A stretch of DNA of 7,232 nucleotides from NCBI GenBank assembly GCA_947486675.1, contig CANKUF010000035.1:1-7232 (forward strand), read 5' to 3'. Positions 1-4,823 of this stretch are shown here, in pieces. The notes under the pieces are model-generated. The model ran no database searches. It worked only from the letters and a program-made list of their open reading frames with translations, and was not told the origin of the DNA. Position 1 is the stretch's first letter. The number at the start of each line of letters is the position of its first letter. The DNA comes from Acidimicrobiaceae bacterium (GTDB lineage Bacteria; Actinomycetota; Acidimicrobiia; Acidimicrobiales; Ilumatobacteraceae). Made by a program: the position numbers and the translations under genes.

Positions 1-209
1 CTTTTGCTGCGGCGTGCGCTCGAGGGTTCGGTCCACCCGAGTTCACTCTGAAGTGGTCGGCGGAGCTTGTAAAAACAGGCGGAGTCATCGTGGTCTCTGA
101 ACCACCGCTTGGATCCCCCGACCGCTGGCAAGGAATAGACCTTTCCGCTGCAGGCGTTTCTGATCCAGTTCGCGTAGGTCCAGTGGCAGTGTTCCACGTG
201 GAACATTAA
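1..209 (+). CDS. rsmG: RsmG (GidB), 16S rRNA G527 N7-methyltransferase, C-terminal fragment
   Basis: This is the 3' end of a gene whose start lies before the window; the open frame reads from base 3 to a TAA at 207-209. The visible 68 residues include ARGFGPPEFTLKWSAELV, then GGVIVVSEPPLGSPDRW, which match the C-terminal part of the RsmG Rossmann methyltransferase as found in Actinobacteria. RsmG uses S-adenosylmethionine to methylate G527 of 16S rRNA, and its loss gives low-level streptomycin resistance in several bacteria (family knowledge). The SAM-binding motifs lie outside the window. The position directly before parA/parB is the usual one. Oddity: the last codons (FHVEH-stop) are dictated by a parS site embedded in the coding sequence, so the protein tail doubles as a ParB-binding site. 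Identity is secure; catalytic competence cannot be judged from this fragment. Confidence 0.9.
   Translation, partial: FAAACARGFGPPEFTLKWSAELVKTGGVIVVSEPPLGSPDRWQGIDLSAAGVSDPVRVGPVAVFHVEH
190..205. promoter_or_regulatory. parS: parS site 1, inside the 3' end of rsmG
   Basis: TGTTCCACGTGGAACA is a perfect 16-bp palindrome. It matches the bacterial parS consensus TGTTNCACGTGNAACA that chromosomal ParB (Spo0J) binds and from which it spreads. It overlaps the final sense codons of rsmG and ends two bases before the stop codon. A second identical 16-mer lies 47 bp downstream, centre to centre. Its cognate genes, parA and parB, begin about 100 bp and 900 bp further on. ParB binding is known family biology; it is not shown here. 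Confidence 0.93.
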
Positions 210-229
210 CGACCGACCATTCCCCAAAC

Positions 230-259
230 CCCAGAATGTTCCACGTGGAACATTCTGGG
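230..259. promoter_or_regulatory. parS: parS site 2 within a 30-bp perfect palindrome
   Basis: The 16-bp parS core (237-252) is identical to site 1. Its dyad continues without mismatch for seven more bases on each side, with arms CCCAGAA on the left and TTCTGGG on the right, so the whole 30 bp is self-complementary. The dyad centre is between 244 and 245. It lies in the rsmG-parA intergenic region, 46 bp before the parA start. In RNA it would fold into a 13-bp stem with a 4-nt loop, but no T-run follows, so it is not a typical intrinsic terminator. ParB loading here may also affect parAB transcription (inference). Confidence 0.93.
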
Positions 260-290
260 CGCTATCCCTCCAATTACCACACATGGGCAG

Positions 291-305
291 TATTCTTGGC
301 TCATC
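291..305 (+). promoter_or_regulatory. Possible -10 element for a leaderless parA transcript
   Basis: TATTCT at 291-296 fits the TANNNT form of a sigma-70-type -10 element and ends 9 bases before the parA ATG. No purine-rich Shine-Dalgarno lies just before that ATG (the bases are TTGGCTCATC). The pair of observations fits transcription starting at or next to the ATG, which is common in Actinobacteria. No convincing -35 hexamer is visible at 16-18 bp spacing, so this is tentative. Confidence 0.35.
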
Positions 306-1124
306 ATGAACACGCCAGGCACCACTCCCACTGGTCCACATCCAATACCCCGAATCATTGCCTTTGCGAACATTAAGGGGGGAGTCGGCAAGACCACGAC
401 AACCATCAATCTTGGGGCCTGCCTTGCGGAACAGGGATACCGGGTGCTGATAATTGACCTTGATCCGCAAGGAAACGCAACCTCATGGCTAGGGGCAAAA
501 GACAACCATCCGGCAACCATGTATCATGTTTTGACGAAGGAAACTCCACTCGAGGATTGTCTAGTTTCTACAGCAACTAAAAACCTTTTCGTTGTCCCGT
601 CTGATTTGAATTTGGCAGGGGCTGAAATTGAGTTAGTTAGCGCATACAGTCGTGAAACTCGTTTAAAAGCGGCGATATCCCAAATTATTGACCAATTTGA
701 TTATGTTTTGATTGATTGTCCACCATCAGTGAGTCTCCTTACTGTTAATGCACTAACTGCAGCAAACGAAGTGATTGCGCCTCTTCAGAGCCATTACTCC
801 TCGCTAGAGGGACTCAAACTTCTCTGGCAAAACATCTTGAAAGTTAAAGAACACCTGAACCCGGGGCTTGATATCACACACATAATCATCACCATGTTTG
901 ATGCACGAACGAAACACGCAAGCGAAGTGGAGTCCGACATTCGTGAAAATTCGGAGTTTGGTCCGAAGGTATGTAAAACAAATATCCCTCATAACGTTCG
1001 ACTAACTGAAGCAACTTCGTTTGGCCAGCCGATTACAATCTTTGATTCAAATTCTGCTGGTGCGAAGGCGTATCGGGCAGTGGCATTGGAGGTGAGTGGT
1101 GGTGCGAAAAACGGGACTCGGTAG
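306..1124 (+). CDS. parA: ParA (Soj) chromosome-partitioning ATPase
   Basis: This 272-residue protein is a MinD/ParA-type deviant Walker ATPase that dimerises with ATP, binds the nucleoid non-specifically and moves or separates ParB-parS complexes. Visible motifs in order: deviant Walker A KGGVGKTT at residues 24-31 with the signature lysine K24, Walker A' DLDPQGN at 51-57, and Walker B YVLIDCPP at 133-140. DART at 200-203 and NVR at 230-232 hold arginines at the places of the DNA-contacting arginines of Bacillus Soj (R189, R218). Length is normal, with about 13 extra N-terminal residues rich in Pro/Thr. ATG 306 is the only plausible start before the Walker A motif. Small departures from usual sequence are QSHYSSLEGL where QCEYYALEGL is common, and IPHN for IPRN. 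It follows the two parS sites and overlaps parB, so parA and parB are almost certainly co-transcribed and translationally coupled. Confidence 0.97.
   Translation: MNTPGTTPTGPHPIPRIIAFANIKGGVGKTTTTINLGACLAEQGYRVLIIDLDPQGNATSWLGAKDNHPATMYHVLTKETPLEDCLVSTATKNLFVVPSDLNLAGAEIELVSAYSRETRLKAAISQIIDQFDYVLIDCPPSVSLLTVNALTAANEVIAPLQSHYSSLEGLKLLWQNILKVKEHLNPGLDITHIIITMFDARTKHASEVESDIRENSEFGPKVCKTNIPHNVRLTEATSFGQPITIFDSNSAGAKAYRAVALEVSGGAKNGTR
1088..1104 (+). promoter_or_regulatory. parB ribosome-binding site with three tandem GTG start candidates
   Basis: GGAGG at 1088-1092 is a strong Shine-Dalgarno inside the end of parA. Three consecutive in-frame GTG codons follow at 1096, 1099 and 1102, with spacers of 3, 6 and 9 nt. 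The first is too close for efficient initiation, so 1099 or 1102 is preferred. All three lie before the parA stop at 1122-1124, which gives a 23-29 base overlap and coupled translation. Confidence 0.75.
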
Positions 1125-2049
1125 AGGATTAGATGCCTTGATCCCAACGGGATCAACGGTGATGTCAACACGTGATGGTGGTGGCTCAGGTACAGGGCTG
1201 CAGGAAATCTCGGTTTCCTCTATTGACCCAAACCCAAACCAGCCACGAAACCATTTCGACGAAGACTCACTTGCTGAACTCTCCGCGTCCATCAAGGCAA
1301 TTGGGTTATTGCAGCCAGTATTGGTTCGTCCGTCTTCTACACCAGACCGATTCGAGCTCATTGCTGGAGAACGACGCTGGCGAGCCTCAAAACGGGCGGG
1401 TTTGTCCACTATTCCAGCCATAGTGCGCGTGACCGATGATGTGTCATCGGTCGAGCAAGCCCTTGTTGAAAACCTCCATCGCCAAGACCTCACACCGCCA
1501 GAAGAAGCTGCCGCCTATCAGCAACTACTTGAAGATTTCTCGATGACACACGAGCAAGTGGCTTCCAAAGTTGGCAAAAGCCGTTCGGCCATCACCAACT
1601 CACTCCGCTTGTTGACGTTGCCACCAACTATCCAGCAGTACATAGCTGAAGGCCGACTGTCCGCTGGACATGCCAAAGCCTTGCTCAGTACGCCAGATCG
1701 TGCACTGCAGGAATCACTTGCTCGCGCCGCTGTTGAACAAAGCCTGACTGTTCGTGGGCTTGAAGAGGCAGTGCGCAACGCAGTGAACCCAGGTGCAAAC
1801 ACAACAACGATTACCCCCAAACCAGGAGCAATTGGCACAAAGCCAAAGCCCGGAACAACCAACAGAACTTCTTTGGTTAAAGAACCAGGCCTCCATGAGC
1901 TTGAAGACTTGTTGTCCGAGCACCTGGCCACGCCGGTCACCGTCACCTTGTCTGGCAAGCACGGAAAAATGGTGGTGGAGTTCGCAGACCTTGAAGACCT
2001 CGAGCGAATTTACCGATTGATGACCGAAGGCCCCGATCTCGACGAGTAA
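1099..2049 (+). CDS. parB: ParB (Spo0J) centromere-binding CTPase
   Basis: ParB loads at parS, binds and hydrolyses CTP, closes as a sliding clamp along DNA, and recruits SMC and stimulates ParA (family knowledge). Residues below are counted from GTG 1096; subtract one for the start used here. The N-terminal GLGRGLDALIP at 7-17 is the conserved ParA-stimulating tail. GERRWRA at 91-97 is the nucleotide-binding arginine box, and ENLHRQDLTPPEEA at 125-138 is the second ParB box. A helix-turn-helix follows at about 150-176 (MTHEQVASKVGKSRSAITN), then GRLSAGHAKALL at 186-197. A Pro/Thr/Lys-rich linker spans about 230-263, and the C-terminal dimerisation domain about 265-314 (ELEDLLSEHLATPV, then the GKMVVEF strand). 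Length is normal. The upstream parS pair is its expected target. GTG 1099 is chosen for its 6-nt spacing from GGAGG; GTG 1102 is nearly as good. Confidence 0.97.
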   Translation: MVRKTGLGRGLDALIPTGSTVMSTRDGGGSGTGLQEISVSSIDPNPNQPRNHFDEDSLAELSASIKAIGLLQPVLVRPSSTPDRFELIAGERRWRASKRAGLSTIPAIVRVTDDVSSVEQALVENLHRQDLTPPEEAAAYQQLLEDFSMTHEQVASKVGKSRSAITNSLRLLTLPPTIQQYIAEGRLSAGHAKALLSTPDRALQESLARAAVEQSLTVRGLEEAVRNAVNPGANTTTITPKPGAIGTKPKPGTTNRTSLVKEPGLHELEDLLSEHLATPVTVTLSGKHGKMVVEFADLEDLERIYRLMTEGPDLDE

Positions 2050-2097
2050 ATTCGTATGAGCCTTGGGTAAAGGTTCACCGTGAAGACAAACTTGAGA

Positions 2098-2118
2098 TTG
2101 TGCACAGAGTGTGCATAA
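2098..2118. repeat. Inverted repeat, 9-base arms with a 3-base loop
   Basis: TTGTGCACA and TGTGCATAA flank GAG. All positions pair except one, which would be a G-U pair in parB mRNA. The inner six bases, TGCACA/TGTGCA, are a perfect match. It sits about 50 bases after the parB stop. It could form a transcript-end hairpin, but no T-run follows closely on either strand; the arms coincide with two of the DnaA-like boxes, which may be the real reason for the symmetry. Confidence 0.55.
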
Positions 2119-2130
2119 ACCTGTGGATAA
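2098..2130. promoter_or_regulatory. Cluster of three DnaA-box-like 9-mers in the parB/cwlM convergent gap
   Basis: Read on the - strand, bases 2130-2122 are TTATCCACA, a perfect consensus DnaA box. Bases 2118-2110 are TTATGCACA, which fits TTWTNCACA. Bases 2106-2098 are the inverted form TGTGCACAA, that is TTGTGCACA on the + strand, one base from the actinobacterial TTGTCCACA. The first two boxes have the same orientation and start 12 bp apart. The second and third face each other. The AT-rich stretch 2131-2152 lies alongside. These could belong to oriC or to a DnaA-titrating site near the ParB region (inference). No further boxes were noticed in the gap. Confidence 0.6.
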
Positions 2131-2133
2131 CTT

Positions 2134-3111
2134 TTAAATTGGTTGATTATTCCACTGTGTTATGGCTTTGGCCAGCGCAGGAACCATTCCAAGCGCAGAG
2201 TCGTCACTACCGCTTAGACCAATTGCGCACATCACCGCCGGCATCCGTGTTTCACGAAGAACAGGTAGTTGCATACCAATGGCAACTACATCTGAGGCAC
2301 TCTGGCTGGATCGAACAAATTCGGCGCATAACTCCGCGGCCATGCGCCCACCTGCCGAAACAAACGAATCGGTTTGGTAATAGGCGAACTCAGTAGCAGG
2401 GGTTTCTGCGCTTGATACACCGATGTATAGATCTGCACTAAATGAATTCGCCGTTCGCGCATGAGCATGTGGGTCGGCGTTTTCAATAGTCATCACGTCA
2501 TCACCGCGATTGCGTAGCTCGCGTACCAGCAGGCGAGTGAGGCGAGTGCTGGTATCGAAGCAACCAACCACAATGCGTGGACGCTCTGTATTGTCTGAAG
2601 TCGTAAGCAATGTTTCATATTCGCGCACGGTCACAATTCCAGGACCGTCTCCACTTTGACTACTGGTTCGTTCCAGTGCGCGAAGCGAATTCACTCCACA
2701 AATTCCATCGGCGGTAATTCCATAGTTTTGTTGAAACTCGGTTAACGCGCGCAAGGTGTTTGGCCCAAAAATTCCATCTGCACGACCGCAATCAAAACCT
2801 AATTTCGCAAGCACTGCCTGCATTGCCTGCACATCATCGCCACGCATGTGTGGAGAAGTTAAATACAACAGTCGCGCACCCAATACCCACGATGACTCCA
2901 CCAGGGTTGTCCAGGTGATGTGATCACATAATCCTGTTGTTGGTAGTCCGCGCAGTTTCTGAAACCCTGCAATAACCTCTGCAGTGCGTGCGCAATACAC
3001 ACCATCTTCATAGGTGTCATCTGCAAGAACGTTGGCAGCAACAAGTCGACGCTGAAGATCGCTAACGGCAGTGCCGCGACTGTCTTGCGTTAGCGGGAAG
3101 TCGGAAGAAAT
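2134..3111 (-). CDS. CwlM-like peptidoglycan-binding protein with a degenerate amidase_3 domain
   Basis: The layout is two PG_binding_1 repeats followed by an N-acetylmuramoyl-L-alanine amidase (amidase_3) fold, as in mycobacterial CwlM. Counted from base 3111, repeat 1 is at about 12-72 (RGTAVSDLQRRL to GLCDHITWTTL) and repeat 2 at about 90-149 (FGPNTLRALTEFQ, DGICGVNSLRAL). The amidase-like region is at about 177-320. The zinc and catalytic residues of the family are missing: the DPGHGG segment is replaced by GCFDTS and the following Glu-bearing stretch is shortened, SIHAN is GVSSA (His to Ser), and VEVG is CAIG (Glu to Ala). It should therefore be a pseudoenzyme. No signal peptide is seen, so it is probably cytoplasmic. 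CwlM in mycobacteria is a non-hydrolytic regulator of MurA, phosphorylated by PknB; a similar role here is inference. The frame is open from 3138, but the first ATG/GTG/TTG is GTG 3000, which would cut repeat 1 in half. AUU at 3111-3109, 8 nt after AGGAG, is proposed as the start (325 aa), overlapping trxA by 22 bases. A 288-aa form from GTG 3000 is the conservative alternative. Confidence 0.83.
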   Translation of the reverse strand: MSSDFPLTQDSRGTAVSDLQRRLVAANVLADDTYEDGVYCARTAEVIAGFQKLRGLPTTGLCDHITWTTLVESSWVLGARLLYLTSPHMRGDDVQAMQAVLAKLGFDCGRADGIFGPNTLRALTEFQQNYGITADGICGVNSLRALERTSSQSGDGPGIVTVREYETLLTTSDNTERPRIVVGCFDTSTRLTRLLVRELRNRGDDVMTIENADPHAHARTANSFSADLYIGVSSAETPATEFAYYQTDSFVSAGGRMAAELCAEFVRSSQSASDVVAIGMQLPVLRETRMPAVMCAIGLSGSDDSALGMVPALAKAITQWNNQPI

Positions 3112-3428
3112 TCTGCGAGCTCCTGTAGCAACTTGCCCTTACCTTGAGCACCAACCAGGCGCTTCGCGGCTTCACCCTTGTTGAACACGATCAAAGTTGG
3201 AATGCTCATGACGTTGAAGCGCATAGCGATATCGCCGAAGTCATCAACGTTGAGTTTTGCAATGGTGATGTTGCCCGCTTGTTCCGTCGCAATTTCTGCA
3301 AGCACAGGAGCAATTGCTTTGCATGGACCACACCATTCGGCCCAAAAGTCAACCAGAATTGGCAAGTCTGAACTACCAATGGTTTCATCGAAATTTGCAG
3401 AGGTAAGAGTGGTGATTGATTGAGCCAT
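3090..3428 (-). CDS. trxA: Thioredoxin TrxA
   Basis: This 112-residue cytosolic thioredoxin reduces protein disulfides and is itself recharged by TrxB. The active site is WCGPC at residues 32-36 within VDFWAEWCGPCKAIAPVL. The buried Asp of the family is in LVDFWA (D27), and the cis-proline loop is SIPTLIVF with P77. The C-terminal GAQGKGKLLQELAEFL helix is typical. ATG 3428 is chosen because AAGGA at 3439-3435 lies 6 nt upstream and because the protein begins where thioredoxins normally begin; the frame stays open for 34 more codons upstream to 3530, but that extension has no thioredoxin similarity and overlaps trxB. It follows trxB by 77 bases and its end overlaps the proposed start of the cwlM-like gene, so translation of the two is probably coupled. 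Confidence 0.97.
   Translation of the reverse strand: MAQSITTLTSANFDETIGSSDLPILVDFWAEWCGPCKAIAPVLAEIATEQAGNITIAKLNVDDFGDIAMRFNVMSIPTLIVFNKGEAAKRLVGAQGKGKLLQELAEFLPTSR
3109..3124 (-). promoter_or_regulatory. Shine-Dalgarno plus putative AUU start of the cwlM-like gene
   Basis: On the - strand AGGAG at 3124-3120 is followed after 8 nt by ATT at 3111-3109, in frame with the amidase-like protein and just before its first conserved domain. The site lies inside the last codons of trxA. AUU starts are rare (E. coli infC is the classic case) and often serve to limit expression. The alternative is that the Shine-Dalgarno is chance and initiation uses another rare codon. Confidence 0.5.
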
Positions 3429-3472
3429 GTCGAGTCCTTCGAAGTTGTGTAGTGAAATAGTACCGAGTGCAA

Positions 3473-3486
3473 CACGCGTACGCGTG
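3473..3486. repeat. 14-bp perfect palindrome between trxB and trxA
   Basis: CACGCGTACGCGTG is fully self-complementary and lies in the 77-base trxB-trxA spacer, 45 bases before the trxA start. It could be an operator for a dimeric regulator acting on a trxA promoter, or an RNA hairpin of 5 bp with a 4-nt loop in the trxB-trxA message. No clear -35/-10 pair and no T-run accompany it, so its role is undetermined. Confidence 0.5.
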
Positions 3487-3505
3487 AAACTGCCGCAGAT
3501 GTGAC

Positions 3506-4453
3506 CTATGAGTGTTGGTGTTCTAGCCAACGCTCACTGTCAATGGCAGCCATACATCCGGAACCCGCAGCAGTAATTGCTTGGCGGTAGGTGTGGTCTT
3601 GCACGTCTCCGCAGGCGAAGACACCGTCAATATTGGTGTACGTGGAACCTGGTTTCGTAATGAGGTAACCAGAGTCCTCCATGCTGAGCACACCCTTAAA
3701 TAGGTCGGTGTTTGGGCGGTGTCCAATTGCAATAAATATTCCGGTGACTCCAAGTTCGCTTGTTGCGCCAGTTTGGGTGTCGGTTAATTCAATGCCTGCA
3801 ACCTTGTCTTCGCCGTGAATTTTTGACACTGTTGAATTCCAAATAATCGAAATCTTCTCGTTAGCAAGCGCACGGTCTTGCATAATTTTTGAAGCACGAA
3901 ATGCATCGCGGCGAACAATCAAGTGCACCTTTGATGCGAACTTGGTAAGAAACTGTGCTTCTTCAAGCGCGGAGTCTCCACCGCCAACAACTGCAATCTC
4001 TTGACCTCTGAAGAAAAATCCATCACAGGTTGCACACGTTGATAAACCGTGACCAATGAGGCGAGGTTCTTCAGGAAGACCCAACATCAACGACTGTGCA
4101 CCGGTGCTCACAATGACGCTGTCAGCGCTGTATTCGGTGTCGCGAATCCATGCACGAAACGGACGGCTACTGAAGTCAACGCGCGTAACTTTTTCTGTAA
4201 TGAACTCTGCACCAAATCGAGCAGCCTGTTCGCGACAGCGCATCATGAGCTCTGGTCCCATGATTCCCTCGGGAAAACCAGGAAAGTTCTCAACCTCTGT
4301 GGTCAACATCAATTGACCGCCAGGTTGATCCGATGTTGAGCTGGGCTCGCCTTCAATAATCAAAGGAAGCAAACCGGCGCGGGCCGTGTAGATAGCAGCG
4401 GTAAGGCCGGCTGGGCCGGAACCAATAATTAAAACCTTGTGATGAATTGCCAT
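3506..4453 (-). CDS. trxB: Thioredoxin reductase TrxB (NADPH, FAD)
   Basis: This 315-residue flavoenzyme passes electrons from NADPH through FAD to thioredoxin. The FAD-binding GSGPAGLTAA is at residues 11-20, followed by PGGQLMLTTEVENFPGFP at 44-61. The redox-active CATC is at 140-143 in STCATCDGFFFRG. The NADPH site has GGGDSALEEA at 157-166 and the phosphate-binding VRRDAFRAS at 180-188. The second FAD motif is GVFACGDVQD at 277-286, followed by RQAITAAGSGCMAA. Length and motifs are those of a normal low-molecular-weight TrxB. ATG 4453 sits directly before the first beta-strand; no strong Shine-Dalgarno is seen (AAGG is 13 nt away). It stands 39 bases after the small membrane protein gene and 77 before trxA, its partner. 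Confidence 0.97.
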   Translation of the reverse strand: MAIHHKVLIIGSGPAGLTAAIYTARAGLLPLIIEGEPSSTSDQPGGQLMLTTEVENFPGFPEGIMGPELMMRCREQAARFGAEFITEKVTRVDFSSRPFRAWIRDTEYSADSVIVSTGAQSLMLGLPEEPRLIGHGLSTCATCDGFFFRGQEIAVVGGGDSALEEAQFLTKFASKVHLIVRRDAFRASKIMQDRALANEKISIIWNSTVSKIHGEDKVAGIELTDTQTGATSELGVTGIFIAIGHRPNTDLFKGVLSMEDSGYLITKPGSTYTNIDGVFACGDVQDHTYRQAITAAGSGCMAAIDSERWLEHQHS

Positions 4454-4492
4454 GAGGTAAACAACGCCTTTGTCGTGAGAGGTGACAAAAAC

Positions 4493-4813
4493 TTAGTCGC
4501 GCGGATGGCGTTTGCGCATGCCGAATGCGCCAAGTGCCAAGAAAATGGCACCAAGCACGAAATAGGCGACCCATACTGCGGTGTCATGGCTTAGCCACAC
4601 GTCACCAAGTGAGACCAAGGCACGCATGATGCCAATGAGGAGAAGCACAACACAAAACATCACGCCAACGAGGGCCATCGTTCCAAATACCAGACCTCGA
4701 ATGATGGCGATAAGCGGGCGAGTGGTGTGATCACGCACAAATCCCAGCCAACGATCGATGAAATCAACGACAGCAGTAGACCAGTTTGGGTCGGAGAATG
4801 GATTAGAAACCAT
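4493..4813 (-). CDS. Small membrane protein with two predicted helices, function unknown
   Basis: I do not recognise this 106-residue protein. An N-terminal polar segment (residues 1-36, NPFSDPNWSTAVVDFIDRWL) is followed by a long hydrophobic stretch at about 37-65 (LIAIIRGLVFGTMALVGV onward), a short loop with an Asp-His pair (SLGDVWLSHDT), and a second hydrophobic helix at about 78-98. It ends in a basic tail, MRKRHPRD, which by the positive-inside rule should be cytoplasmic along with the N-terminus. ATG 4813 lies 10 bases after the kinase stop codon, with GAGGG 14 nt upstream; the frame continues upstream into the kinase gene, but that part is unlikely to be used. Tight spacing to the kinase suggests co-expression and perhaps a role in the same envelope function. 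A holin-like or general accessory membrane protein is possible, but nothing here decides it. Confidence 0.78.
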   Translation of the reverse strand: MVSNPFSDPNWSTAVVDFIDRWLGFVRDHTTRPLIAIIRGLVFGTMALVGVMFCVVLLLIGIMRALVSLGDVWLSHDTAVWVAYFVLGAIFLALGAFGMRKRHPRD

Positions 4814-4823
4814 TGCGTTCAGG

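Noticed and set aside
230..275. Intrinsic terminator for rsmG at the 30-bp palindrome
   Set aside because: The hairpin is strong, but the following bases (GCGCTATCCCTCC) hold no U-tract; the parS core explains its centre.
1168..1175. CACGTG core in the early part of parB
   Set aside because: The flanks do not fit TGTTNCACGTGNAACA on either side; a bare 6-bp palindrome is expected by chance.
1047..1493. Long antisense open frame across the parA/parB junction
   Set aside because: It mirrors two well-conserved genes, has no recognisable domain and is Ser/Arg-rich as shadow frames are.
3429..3530. N-terminal extension of thioredoxin by 34 residues
   Set aside because: It overlaps the trxB end and has no thioredoxin features, while ATG 3428 has a Shine-Dalgarno at good spacing and gives a standard-length protein.
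3634..3649. A third parS-like sequence, TGGTGTACGTGGAACC, in trxB
   Set aside because: Only the right half matches parS; the CACGTG core is broken and 4 of 16 bases differ, including core positions. It is explained by trxB codons.
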